From positions 12,404,589 to 12,468,588 of the forward strand of contig CM030847.1 of assembly GCA_018105865.1 (NCBI GenBank): DNA of 64,000 bases, read 5' to 3'. Below are positions 32,095 through 42,087 of this stretch, piece by piece. Origin of the DNA: Metaphire vulgaris (Eukaryota; Annelida; Clitellata; Crassiclitellata; Megascolecidae). Every line of letters begins with the position of its first letter. Position 1 is the stretch's first letter. Under the pieces are notes generated by a model. The model was not told the DNA's origin and did no database searches. It saw only the letters and a list, made by a program, of their open reading frames with translations. The translations under genes were made by a program, and so were the position numbers.

Positions 32095-33106
32095 AACATG
32101 GCATTTTTTAAATCTAATCTTAAACTGCTATAGTGCCGCTTCATAATGCACAGGAGCATCAACCGATGGCACACCAAATCCAAATAATTAAAGATCCTGG
32201 TCAAATCCAGGGTATCCGGCCAGGCAAAACGGGTGACAATTTATGGTGGATAGGCCAGGTCAAAAATGTGGGTTTTTAATCTTTTTCTAAAAATCTGTAA
32301 TGAATTTGCAATGCGCAAAGGCTGAGGCAATGAGTTCCAGAGTTTGGGGGCGGCCACTGAGATAGCACGAGAACCAAGAACTGTCCAAGTATGGGAGAGG
32401 GAGAGAACTATTGCAGACGAGGATCTGGTTGAGTGTTTGTTTGCAGAGAAAGTTTTGAAAGAAGGTAACTAGGATCCTTGTAGTAAAGTGTTTTGTATAC
32501 CTGAAGACAGATTTTAGTCTATCCTAAATTTTCTTAAATTGGAAGCCAATGAAGACCCTTACGAACTGGGGTTATATGCTTACGTTTTGGGTTTTTGAAA
32601 CCACCCGAGCCAATGAATTTTGAACTCGTTGGAGTTTAGCCAGGTTGGATTTAGAGATGCCAAAGAAGAGAAGGGAGTTGCAGTAATCAAGACGGCTAGA
32701 CACTAGGCATTTGCCAAGAGCATTAATGCAGATTTATTTAGAAAATTCCTAATACGGTACAAATCAGGAAGATGGTAGTGAGCTACTTTACAGATGCTAT
32801 TTGTATGATTTGTGAAAGAAAGCGTGTAATCAAAAATAACTCCCAGATCCCGTGCAGAAGTGCTTACAGGAATAGTTGAATACCCAAGCTTAACAGAGTT
32901 TATAGAGTAAAATTTCTTGAGCTGAGGCTTTGTGTCTAAAAGTAAAAATGCAGTTTTAGCTGGGTTTAAAAGCAATTTATTTGAATCCATCCAGGACTGA
33001 ATATGAGAGAATGCTTGAGAAATAGTTTCCAATGAAGCTTCTGCTGAAGACTTATCAAATGAAATAATAATCTGAGTAGCATCTGCATATAGGTGGTAAT
33101 CTAGGT
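32095..33106 (-). pseudogene. L2-like LINE, RT active site to 3' end
   Basis: The minus strand reads Y-H-L-Y-A-D-A-T-Q-I-I-I-S-F (motif C with the second Asp replaced by Ala), then W-M-D-S-N-K-L-L-L-N-P-A-K-T, L-G-V-I-F-D and S-R-L-D-Y-C-N-S-L. It then decays through stops to a (TCTAA)-type tail near 32105. The same 3' end recurs at 59045-59362. Its upstream half probably lies at 34660-35870, separated by later insertions. Confidence 0.8.
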
Positions 33107-33160
33107 CAGTGGTTCCCAAACTGTGGTCCGCGGACCGAAGGGAGTCCGTGGACTGGAGGA
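33107..33160. repeat. Solo hAT end, CAGTGGTTCCCAAACTGTGG
   Basis: The 20-bp tip and the following GTCCGCGGACC are typical of a large hAT family, here joined to LINE sequence on the left. No partner end with the flank ATCTAGGT was found, so the far end is probably deleted. Confidence 0.55.
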
Positions 33161-33460
33161 TATGGCGGGGGTCCGCGAGAGCCTCCCAAAATATTCAGTA
33201 GCACTTCATATAGTTTTAGCATTAACAGTCTTTGTGCTCAAATTATGTGTGCTGGTCAAGTCACCAATAACATTAATAAAAATTTATATAAATCATAAGA
33301 CATAATATACTAAAGCTACATAATAATATTCTAGATATAGGCCTATAGTAACACCGCCAGCCGGAGTATAATATTAGCGGGAAAAGAGGAAATGGAAGTC
33401 TCGCGAGAGGGCCCGCCAGACGACTTCAGTTTATTTTATTGAAGTCTGTATGAAGAATGC

Positions 33461-34098
33461 GATGTCCAGACAAATCGCGGACGACAAAATATCGGAGACA
33501 AAATAGCGGGGACAAATCGCGGAGACAAAATAGCGCGAAGCAAGAAACGATAGAGAGCACAACTTTCAAAGCCAAGTATTTGGTTGATAGGAAATACAAG
33601 TGCTGGGATTGCCGGGGCAGTTGGGGGGGTGGGTTGTACACCCCAGCTAACTTTGCAACCATCACAAAACTCGCATAGCAGGTACATGCAGTCTCTGCCC
33701 TCTTTTGAATTTCAGTCCGCAAACCCCTTTTCCCTTAGCTCAAATTACACAACGATACTGATTATCTTTAACAAGTCATAGCCGAGTAGTTATTCGATAG
33801 GAAAAATGATACTGAATATCCTTCACATGACTTAGCCGAAGCAAGAAACGATAGAGAGCACAGCTTTCAATATAACATGTTTATTAAAATTAATACAACT
33901 ACAAAGCTAATCAAAGAGACGTAGAAGCATATACTAAACTGTTAAAAATGTCTCTTCATATCAATTAATAACGTCGCTCCAATCCTATCGCACGATTACG
34001 TCGGCGCTATTTTGTCGCGTTTTTTTCGCTATTTTGTCGCAGTTTTTTCTCTATTTTGTCGTGCACTATTTTGTCGCCCGCGATTTAGTTATGTACCT
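33461..34098. mobile_element. Iteron-array element (d), GGAGACAAAATAGCG type
   Basis: The left array (about 33469-33535) repeats GACAAATCGCGG / GACAAAATAGCG; the right array (about 34005-34085) is its inverse (CGCTATTTTGTCGC). The flanks AAGAATGC (33453-33460 and 34099-34106) give an exact 8-bp duplication, though the outermost 10 bp of the arms match poorly. A 33-bp phrase including GCAAGAAACGATAGAGAGCA is directly repeated at about 33538 and 33840. No coding sequence. Confidence 0.6.
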
Positions 34099-34450
34099 AA
34101 GAATGCTATTTATAACATATTTTGTCTCATTAAAGAAATATTTCGCTCCATACTGTGCTTAGTCAGTTACCAGCCGCCTGGCCCTGTAGAAATAAAGAAG
34201 AAATTAAAGGCGTGCCAGAACTTTCTTTTCATATATTTCTGACACACAAATTCCCCTGCATGGCCGCCACCAGACCACCTAGAGCTGCATCTATTAATCA
34301 TAAACAAAGACCACCAGACCTCAGCAACAACCATAAAAAATAGTCAAGTACACAGCATCACACACACTATTCAGAGTTATAGAGGTTAGGCCATAATAAC
34401 TAACAGATGAAATTAGAATTTTTAAACCAGTAAAGAACACATCAACAACG

Positions 34451-34660
34451 GTACGCGGACTATTGACCACTGGACGATTGACCATAAGACGATTGACCAT
34501 AAGACGATTGACCATAGGACGATTGACCACTGGACGTTTGACCACGGCGGACTTTTGACCACTGGACGTTTGACCACAGCGGACTTTTGACCACTGGACG
34601 ATTGACCACTGGACGATTGACCACAGCGGACTTTTGACCACTGGACGATTGACCACAGCC
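34451..34660. repeat. Iteron array (b), GGACGATTGACCACT type, single arm
   Basis: About 13 units of 14-16 bp (GGACGATTGACCAT, GGACTTTTGACCACT, GGACGTTTGACCAC) begin with GGTACGCGGAC, like the tips of element (a). Only one arm is present, so this is a truncated or rearranged copy. It abuts L2-like LINE sequence on its right. Confidence 0.7.
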
Positions 34661-35870
34661 ATGAGTGTCAGGCTTAGCACGCTGTCTACACCAAACCAAT
34701 GCTGGATATGGTGTAAGAGGATGGAATGATCCACAGTATCAAAAGGTGCCGATAGATCAAGAAGTATTAATGCGGTGACCTTGCCGCCTTCCATTGCATT
34801 TATGATGTGATCGTGGACAGAGAGCAGAGCAGTTTCAGTAGAATGATGTTTGCGGTATGCTGACTGAAAGTGAAGGAAAAGATCATTTGAAGACATGGGC
34901 ATGAATTTGATTTGAAACCACTCTCTTGAGAATCTTTGACAGAAAGTTTAAGTTGGATATAGGCCGGTAATTTGCTAAATCATTTGGGCAGAGGGATGAT
35001 TTCTTTATAAGAGGGTGGACCACAGCATTAGCAAAAGAAGACGGAAAGGAACCTTCTGTTAGTGACAGATTTATCAGTTTCAGAATAACTGGACCAAGGA
35101 CATCAAAGCATTCTTTCTTTGAGTATGTAATTTGGCAGTATATCAAGAGAACAATGAGTAGGCAGTGATGAAAAAAAATCAATTTGTGAAGATCAGAAAG
35201 AGTGATGGATTGAAAGGAACTAAACACAGGTGGCAGTGAGCCAGGAAGAGAGAACCCAGTTGAAGCAACACTAGAAAATTTTTCCCGAATTTTAGCAATT
35301 TTATCCGAAAAGTGCCTAAGAAATGTGTCAGGTAAGGAAGACACAGGAATGTTTGGGAGAGCAGTATCCTTGTCCTTGTGTAGGATTTTATGCAGTGATT
35401 GCCAGAGTGACCGAGGATTTGAGGAACTTTCAAGGACAAAGTTGGTCAGAAATATTGATTTGGCTGAAGAGACAAGTTTGCGAACAAGCTGACACTGCTT
35501 CCTAAACTTTACCTTATCTTAGGGCAAACGAGAAAACCCAGCGCCTTTCTAGCTGACTATGATGGCATCTGGCATCTGCAATATTAGAATCGAACCAAGG
35601 CTTGGTGGGTCGAGCAGCAACCATTTTTGTTTTTTCAGGAATTAGCTTATTCAGAGCGCTGAGTAATACTGACGATAATTGGTCCGTTAATTCAGAAACC
35701 GTGCTTGAAAGGTTCATATGTAATGCAGACGATAGGATGTGATTTTTTAAAGCCTGTATACCGGTATCAAGTTTGGACCAAGGGCGAAAATTAACTTTAG
35801 TATAAATTGGTGGTTCCTTATGAGGGAATGCTATGGAGGCTGATAGAGCTCATACCGTAACTCACCGTGG
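34660..35870 (-). pseudogene. L2-like LINE, linker and N-terminal half of RT
   Basis: Minus-strand frames give K-P-W-F-D-S-N-I near 35600 and S-N-P-R-S-L-W-Q-S-L near 35400. Then come L-A-N-Y-R-P-I-S-N-L (RT motif 1), F-Q-S-A-Y-R-K-H-H-S-T-E-T-A-L, and D-L-S-A-P-F-D-T-V-D-H (motif A, usual Ala changed to Pro). The frame breaks into the iteron array at 34660. About 50 residues are missing between this and the piece starting at 33106. Confidence 0.8.
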
Positions 35871-35929
35871 TTCGTTCAGGAAACCTCTGCAGTGCAGACC
35901 ACGGTCCACCATTTGAGTAGCCCTGCTAT
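35871..35929. repeat. Solo hAT-like right end
   Basis: GACCACGGTCCACCATTTGAGTAGCCCTG resembles the hAT tip at 45640-45681 (GTGGACCACAGG ... TTTGAGTACTGCTG). No left partner was identified. Confidence 0.35.
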
Positions 35930-36244
35930 AAAATGTAGTATGTCATAATAATATTAATGGTTTTGTGGCGTTTTTCCCTTTATCCCCTGTGGTTAGGATG
36001 GCCTTGATAATCTGGGAGGAAGACAATTTCTTCGGACTCCAATTAAGGTAATCAGGGAGTTATAAAGAGTTTTTATTGGGATGGGAGAAGCGTCCTCGAC
36101 ATTACTAGGTCCCTGCCCTGGTATATATGAACAGCCTTGCTTGAGAACTTATGACACATATAAATCGTTTTCTTGATAGTTTAGAGCAGAATAATGTTTC
36201 TTTATTAACGACAACTCAGAACTTAAAGACAGGTAATCAAATCT
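35930..36244. other. Unassigned stretch with a phrase shared with 60.05 kb
   Basis: The phrase GGTCCCTGCCCTGGTAT ... GAACAGC..GCTTG..AAC near 36107 resembles GGTCTCTGCCCTGGTAT ... GAGCAGCTCGCTTGTGAAC near 60045. This suggests a shared repeat, perhaps an LTR, of unknown identity. Confidence 0.3.
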
Positions 36245-38220
36245 ATAATGCCTGCTGATGCCGTGGCATCTACTGCTAAGTGGACCAAACAGCGCAGAGC
36301 ATACCGACGACTGATAAGTCTGAAGAGAGAGGTCTTCTGGTGTAGTAAGGTAGAGCATGAGCGTACTTCACCAGGTCGGCTTTGGCAATCGATTGATGCA
36401 CTCACGGGATGTGGCTGCGCGCCTTTACCTGATAGACTCACGGCCAGTGATTTTTCCGCTTTTTTCAGCAAAAAGGTGTCCACCGTATTGATGGCCACTT
36501 CGGAATGTGAGCCTCCTTGTTTCACTCCGGCTCTGTCTAGTTGTTCCTTAGGCGGTTTTCGCGATCTCTCGGTGAAAGAAGTAACCACGAAGTTACGTGC
36601 CTTGCCTGACAAGTGCTGCACCAGTGATCCTTTTCCGACACGCCTTCTTCGTGAGTGTTCCAACATCCTGGCGCCGTTTATTACCGAGCTCATGAATCGT
36701 TCGCTACAACTGGGTGAGGTTCTGCAGTCGTTTAAGGCCGCTTTCGTGACACCGCGGATTAAGAAACCGGGTCTCGATGCCTCTGATGTTGGCTCTTACA
36801 GACTGATCTTTAATTTGTCTGTTTTGTCGATGCTACTTGAGCGCTTCGTCTCTAGGTAGCTCATTGACCATCTTGCAGTTTCTGGTCCCCTTCCTGAACT
36901 ACAGTCTGCCTATCGTGCTTTCCATTTTACTGAAACGGCTGTTCTTAAAATCACTTCCGATATACTTTGTGAACTTGATCAGGGTAAGTTTGCCCTCCTT
37001 GTCCTTCTTGACCTCACGGCCGCATTTGATACTGTAGACCATTCCATCCTACTGTGTCGTCTTAACATCTCTTATGGCATTAATCACGTGGCACTCAGAT
37101 GGTTTTCCTCTTATCTTGACCACCGCACGCAATTTGTCCACTGTCCTCACTCCAGGACCCTTCCCTCTCGGGTGACCTGTGGCGTTCCGCAGGGCTCGGT
37201 CCTAGGTCCCATTTTATTTACCTTGTATGTGGCCGATCTTATACATATCATCCTCAAACATGGGCTTTATGGACATCTTTACGTGGATGACACTCAGATC
37301 TATGGTGGCTGTTGGCCATCTGAAACGCATCTGCTTCTCGAGCGTCTCACCCGGTGCTTGGATGAGCTGTCAGTCTGGCTTAAGTCTAATAGGCTTCAGC
37401 TTAATGTCTCTAAGTCTGAGGTGCTCTGGTTCGCCACCGAGAGGCAACAACACCTCAACAACACCTGTTGCCGCGTGACTGTCAAGATCCACGATCTCGA
37501 GCTTCACCCGGCTGCCTCAGTGCGGAATTTGGGCATTTACCTTGATAGTGCGGCGACCCTGAAGCTTCATGTATCCAAGACTGTCGCCAGCTGTTTCTCC
37601 ACTTCATTTGATTAGGAGTCAGCGTCGGTTTGTCTCTCAAGCTGTCCTTAAGACGTTGGTTGTTGCTCTGGTACTGACTAGGTTGGACTATGGCAACGCT
37701 GTTCTTGCAGGGTCACCTGCCTATTCTCTTGACCGTTTGCAGTCAGTTTTGAATAGTGCCGCTCGTCTCATCTTTCGTTCTGCCCGATATGATCATGTCA
37801 CCCCGCTTCTTATGGATCTTCATTGGCTCTCGGCGCCTGAGCGCATTACGTTCAAGCTATCAACCCTTGTATATCGCTGCTTTCACGGGTTGGGTCCGAA
37901 CTATCTTGCATCTGAGTTTCGCAGAGTTTCTGACCTCGCTGGCCGCAAGCAACTTAGATCGTCAACGACATCGTTGCTTATCGTTCTGAGAACGTGTCTT
38001 GTCACCGTCGGAGATCATGCCTTCCCGGTGGCTGCTGCGCGTACTTGGAACTCGCTCCCTGCCGACATACGTGAGTCGCCGTCGTTGGATATTTTCAGGA
38101 ATCGACTGAAGTCCTGGCTTTTTAAGACTAGTTACTTGGTTAATTCTGTTTAAAGTGTTCGTGCAGTCTTTTGACGAGTTACCACTCTAATCTTGACGTT
38201 CTCTTACTTACTTACTTCTC
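36245..38220 (+). pseudogene. L2/CR1-like LINE, linker and nearly whole RT, frameshifted
   Basis: Frame pieces at 36248-36859, about 36860-37090, 37088-37615 and 37569-38153 give S-P-G-R-L-W-Q-S-I-D, F-N-L-S-V-L-S, L-Q-S-A-Y-R-A-F-H, D-L-T-A-A-F-D-T-V-D-H, G-V-P-Q-G-S-V-L-G-P-I-L-F and then Y-V-D-D-T-Q-I-Y. They end with L-D-Y-G-N-A-V-L, W-N-S-L-P-A-D-I and L-K-S-W-L-F. A stop near 36857 and a frameshift near 37600 break it. A TTAC-rich tail follows near 38205. Same family as 19955-21335 and 42100-45330. Confidence 0.88.
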
Positions 38221-39072
38221 TTGCCTGGCAACTCATCAGGCGGAGGCAAGATCCATTCGTGCGTAGTGTAACTATGACACAAGTCCAATTAAAATCCGAA
38301 GTAACAACATCCGTTTGAATTACACTAACGAATGAACATGACAATCCTGCATTATAGAATACATGTCAATTATGTATACAAGGTGAAATTAATCCTAACT
38401 AACACTAAATGGCGATGATAAGTTCGCGGTTTAACCCTTTCGCCCCTACGGCTCCTTTGCATCCATTCTCTGTCCCCGAGGCTCCTGGATAAAATTATGG
38501 GGTTGTTTAGGGCTCTCACATAAACTCAAATATCTTGCAATTGCACCCCAAGTTGTCAAGTGCTAAAACAATTTGATGCCATTATTTCAGTACTAACATT
38601 GGAATGTTAAATGCAATTCTTACTTAGGCCTATTTGATTTTTGTTGTCATTATTTTGTTTCCGGTATTTGTTAACATAAACATAATTGTCCATCATATTG
38701 TATCTTTTTTTCACAGGTAAATATAATTAACAAATAAAATATCACTTTGTTAGAGTTTCTTTTGCATTCAGGCCAGTGATGCTGCAGATGCAATGCTGTC
38801 CAGTAAGAGACTCAGAATGCGCTACAGTAGCAGTGCCGGTGGTCATATTGATTTAATATTAGCATGCTGGCGCTGCTTTAGTTCACATTTTCCTACAGAA
38901 TACTAACTAAGTTAACCAATAACCATTAATAATTCCTTATGCCTGGGGTTCTGTCGTCTGAGTTCACAGTTAGGAAGTATATCCTGTAACTCCAGAAAGT
39001 AGATTCGTACTACCGACTTGTTAAATTCTAGACTGCAGTACACTTGATGTAATTTTTTTGAGAGTATGCTAT
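38221..39072. other. ENTR1 intron; possible solo TTAA-element tip
   Basis: Mostly A+T-rich. At 38433 TTAA is followed by CCCTTTCGCCCCTACGG, which looks like a TTAA-element tip, but no partner was seen. The rest shows nothing recognisable. Confidence 0.3.
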
Positions 39073-39928
39073 TAGAGATTGCAATCCCAGGCCAATTTTT
39101 AAATCTCGGGATTCAGGATTGAATGGCCTAGGATCCCAACCGCTTTCCTTATTTCAAATTAGGCCGTGTTTTACGGATTGTTCGACTGCTTATGTTGTGT
39201 TCTTGCTTTGATCGAATTATGTATACTGATTATACTAGCTTGTATGAATGATATCTCTATCAGTACAGCAAAACATTTTTATGTTAACTAAACAACCAAA
39301 ACGACAATCCAGTTCAGCTAGTCTCTCTAGTCTACTCTTAAGTCTATTATAAAGCTATAACAAGTTTGGAGCATCAGTTGAAACTTAGTTAACAGGTGTT
39401 CAGGCTCTAATAGTTCCAACTCCAAGTGCAGTTTTAATTTTGACATTGCTTGGTCTCTAAGTGGACATGGAGTCCTTTCGTTGAGCCTCCTACTGTTTTG
39501 ATTACAGATTTACATATCTTGCACTAGGCACGTTGACCATCACGTTCGTGCTTGAAATATTCCCATGCTCCTTCACTTTTATGAAATGCAAATTCTTTCC
39601 TCACTTTATTTGTCATTTCACAATTCACTTACACCGAAAATCAAGAATTATATCGAAAATTTATGATAATTCAACCATAAACGACACGTGTACAGTGTGA
39701 CGTCATAGAGATGTACGCCATAGAGATAGTGAGTATAGAGTATAGTCAAAGTAGAGTTAGCATTATAATTATGCAAATAACACAACTCATGTAATAATGT
39801 AAGTAAGAATATAGCCCCCAGTACTGATCCCGTTATGTTGGCAGATCCCGCGATGATAATCCCGGGATTACAGGATCGGAAAAAAGAACGGGATCCCAGG
39901 GTTCGGGATCCCGGGATTGCAATCTCTA
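39073..39928 (-). mobile_element. hAT transposon remnant with BED zinc finger
   Basis: The 856-bp element has ends TAGAGATTGCAATCCC and GGGATTGCAATCTCTA and an exact 8-bp duplication TATGCTAT (39065-39072, 39929-39936). On the minus strand, about 39620-39450 reads W-E-Y-F-K-H-E-R-D-G-Q and then C-K-I-C-K-S-V-I-K-T ... T-K-G-L-H-V-H-L, a BED zinc finger as found at the N-terminus of hAT transposases. A stop codon precedes the first Cys. The catalytic part is deleted. Confidence 0.88.
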
Positions 39929-39936
39929 TATGCTAT

Positions 39937-40502
39937 ATTGGAATACAAAATTTTTAAATATAAAATGTGAAGACATGTTTAAAAAGCAGAAATCTGTTGT
40001 ATGTAGGTGTGTATGCATGAAGTCAATTTTCATACAAGGCATTTATTTATTATTTTTATTATTATTTCATACAGATCATTGCAATGACAGATCAGACAGA
40101 ACCATCTGAACCAATGAATAAGCAGCGAAAAATTGCAGATTTCTTTCAGTCAAACCTGGACTCTCAAATTGCAGACCATCAGTAGCAGGCGCCCATTGTT
40201 GACGATAGGCTTTTTACAAATGAAAACGCTTATGAAAGCTTTCCACTGCCAATAGTTTTGTCAGTAGATTGTACATCAGATCCCAAAGTCATTGTGTCAC
40301 TGCCAAGTTGTGATGGTGACGTAGAAGTACAATTTTTTTTCAACGGACCCAAGAGATATAAGGTCATGTTATAAATAAACTGAAGAACAGGGAAAATGTT
40401 GCAGAATTAAAAATTAGACAGTGTCTTGAACCCTAATCCTGTCATTATATAACCAAATTGAATCAAGTTTGCTCGAGTCTGGACTGATTTTCTGGCCTGA
40501 CC
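39937..40502 (+). other. Intron with a short open N-terminal-like segment at 40086-40181
   Basis: After ATG 40086 a + frame reads M-T-D-Q-T-E-P-S and K-Q-R-K-I-A-D-F-F before a stop. The last motif is common at the start of zinc-finger transposases (K-R-K-I-x-x-F-F). The frame resumes briefly after the stop. I cannot tie it to a family. It is not part of ENTR1, because exons B and C already join in phase. Confidence 0.3.
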
Positions 40503-40712
40503 GAAGTCAGTAGTAGCGTTGCTAAGAATGGCACTTGGCCGTGTCATATTGTGGCGTCGCCATGAATAGTGCAATGGCTGTGTAGTTACTGCGCTGTATG
40601 ATTGATCGAAGTTGGTAGTAGCATCACTATGAATGGCACTTGGCTGTGTCATATAGTGGTGTCACCACGAATAGCGCAATGGCTGTGTAGTTACTGCATT
40701 GTATGCACTGGC
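40503..40712. repeat. Two-copy tandem repeat, 105-bp unit
   Basis: Phrases such as AATGGCACTTGGC, GTGTCATAT, GCAATGGCTGTGTAGTTACT occur twice, 105 bp apart (starts 40503 and 40608), with roughly 10 percent differences. Confidence 0.85.
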
Positions 40713-40963
40713 CAAACCGGGAAGCTCTGACGGCAGAGCTGCAGACTGTCCTGGGCCTTAAACTCCAGACAGCGGAGCTGGGCTCAACCTTATTTGATCG
40801 TTCCGGAATGCGAGCAAAAGCTCAGTATGATTGAACTCCTGTAGTTTCGAGGAGCTCCCTTATAAGATTTCTGGAGATGGCTAATAAAAGGTGTGTCAAA
40901 GTTCATCCTTATGATTGTTCAAAACTCAGTAAAGAGAGGAGTCATCTGCCGAACACTTGAAAC

Positions 40964-41123
40964 CAGGGTGCGATTTGTGACCTGGAGCAGTGGGGGGGGG
41001 ATACGTCGAGCTTGGAGGGGATGTAGTTGTTGGGGAAGTGTAGCAGTGGGGGGATGTAGCAGTAGGGGGATGCAGTTGGGCAGTGGGGGGAATTCTCCCT
41101 TCCCCCCTACAAATCGTGCCCTG
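40964..41123. mobile_element. 160-bp hAT-type MITE
   Basis: The ends are CAGGGTGCGATTTGT and ACAAATCGTGCCCTG, with a perfect 8-bp duplication CTTGAAAC (40956-40963, 41124-41131). The interior is G-rich with repeated AGTGGGGGGATG-like phrases. It lies 249 bp upstream of ENTR1 exon C. Confidence 0.93.
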
Positions 41124-41371
41124 CTTGAAACATAAGTTCTGTTGACTTTTTGCACAACAGTGCACAGATTGTCGTCAGAGATCCGATGGTTCAATTATTT
41201 AAGAATGTTAAATCTCTGGTATCGTCTGTTTTCGTAGTGTGAGTGCAAGGGCGCCACCTACCGAATAATCTGTGAAACGCTAATATACAAAATCGTCACA
41301 GTATTAATGATAGTAGTGATTGTGACAGTAACAGTGATAATTCATAAAGTGCTATTTCAAATTTTATTTAG

Positions 41372-41434
41372 CAAAGAGCAATTAATGCAGAAAATTCAGT
41401 AATGAAATTGAAACAAGAAATAAAGACACTTAAG
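41372..41434 (+). CDS. ENTR1: ENTR1 coding exon C
   Basis: This 63-nt, phase 0-0 exon has acceptor AATTTTATTTAG and donor GTAACA. It encodes 21 residues starting Q-R-A-I-N-A-E-N-S and ending K-L-K-Q-E-I-K-T-L-K. The pattern R-A-hydrophobic-x-A-E-N ... K-L-K-Q-E-I is the most conserved stretch of the ENTR1 coiled coil in animals I know, and aligns residue for residue across the exon junctions on both sides. The following intron is 4,310 bp. Confidence 0.9.
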
Positions 41435-42044
41435 GTAACAGCCTGTACTTGGCAATCTTTTTCTATCAATTGTGTTTTATAAATTTATGAAAGTTATATT
41501 GTATTATGTATGTTCGATTTAATAATGTTTTGGGAAAATATGTACTATAATTAATGGCTTTTGTTTTCTCAGTTTTATTTGTAAAAAATTTCTTTAGGGA
41601 AAGAATACATTGGCCTGAGAGTTTGAGAGTTCACAGGCCTAATAAAATGCCTTCACAATATCTGGCCTATGGGGTACTCGAACTTTTCTGAAGCCAGTCC
41701 ACATTTTGTCTTCCATCATTCGTGAGGGTCCATAGTTACAAGGGAAGTCCTATGTGTAGTAGGTGTAGTAGGCAACTACAAGTAACTACGGCTTCTCTTT
41801 GTAGACTGTTATAAGTGCACCAAGGCAACAGATAAAAATGAAGAAATCCCTAAATGCATGTAATACATTTTAGACTTATTACAAGATATTGGCAATTTCT
41901 CAACCTGACAATGTTATCAAGGTTATTAGTTCTTGTAGCAGGGTAAGGAGCAGAGTAAGTAAAGTTTTCCCATGCCCGGATTTGGCTGCTGATCTCCAGT
42001 CACTTAGTCATACAGCAATGCTGGTGGCATACACCATTAACCTT
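41435..42044. other. ENTR1 intron, nothing identified
   Basis: A+T-rich sequence with no recognisable element. Confidence 0.4.
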
Positions 42045-42046
42045 AG

Positions 42047-42086
<40 letters not shown>
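42045..42086. repeat. (TTA)n repeat, tail of the adjoining LINE
   Basis: About 40 bp of TTA repeats at the 3' end of the minus-strand LINE that follows; inverted it is a (TAA)n tail. Confidence 0.85.
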
Positions 42087-42087
<1 letters not shown>

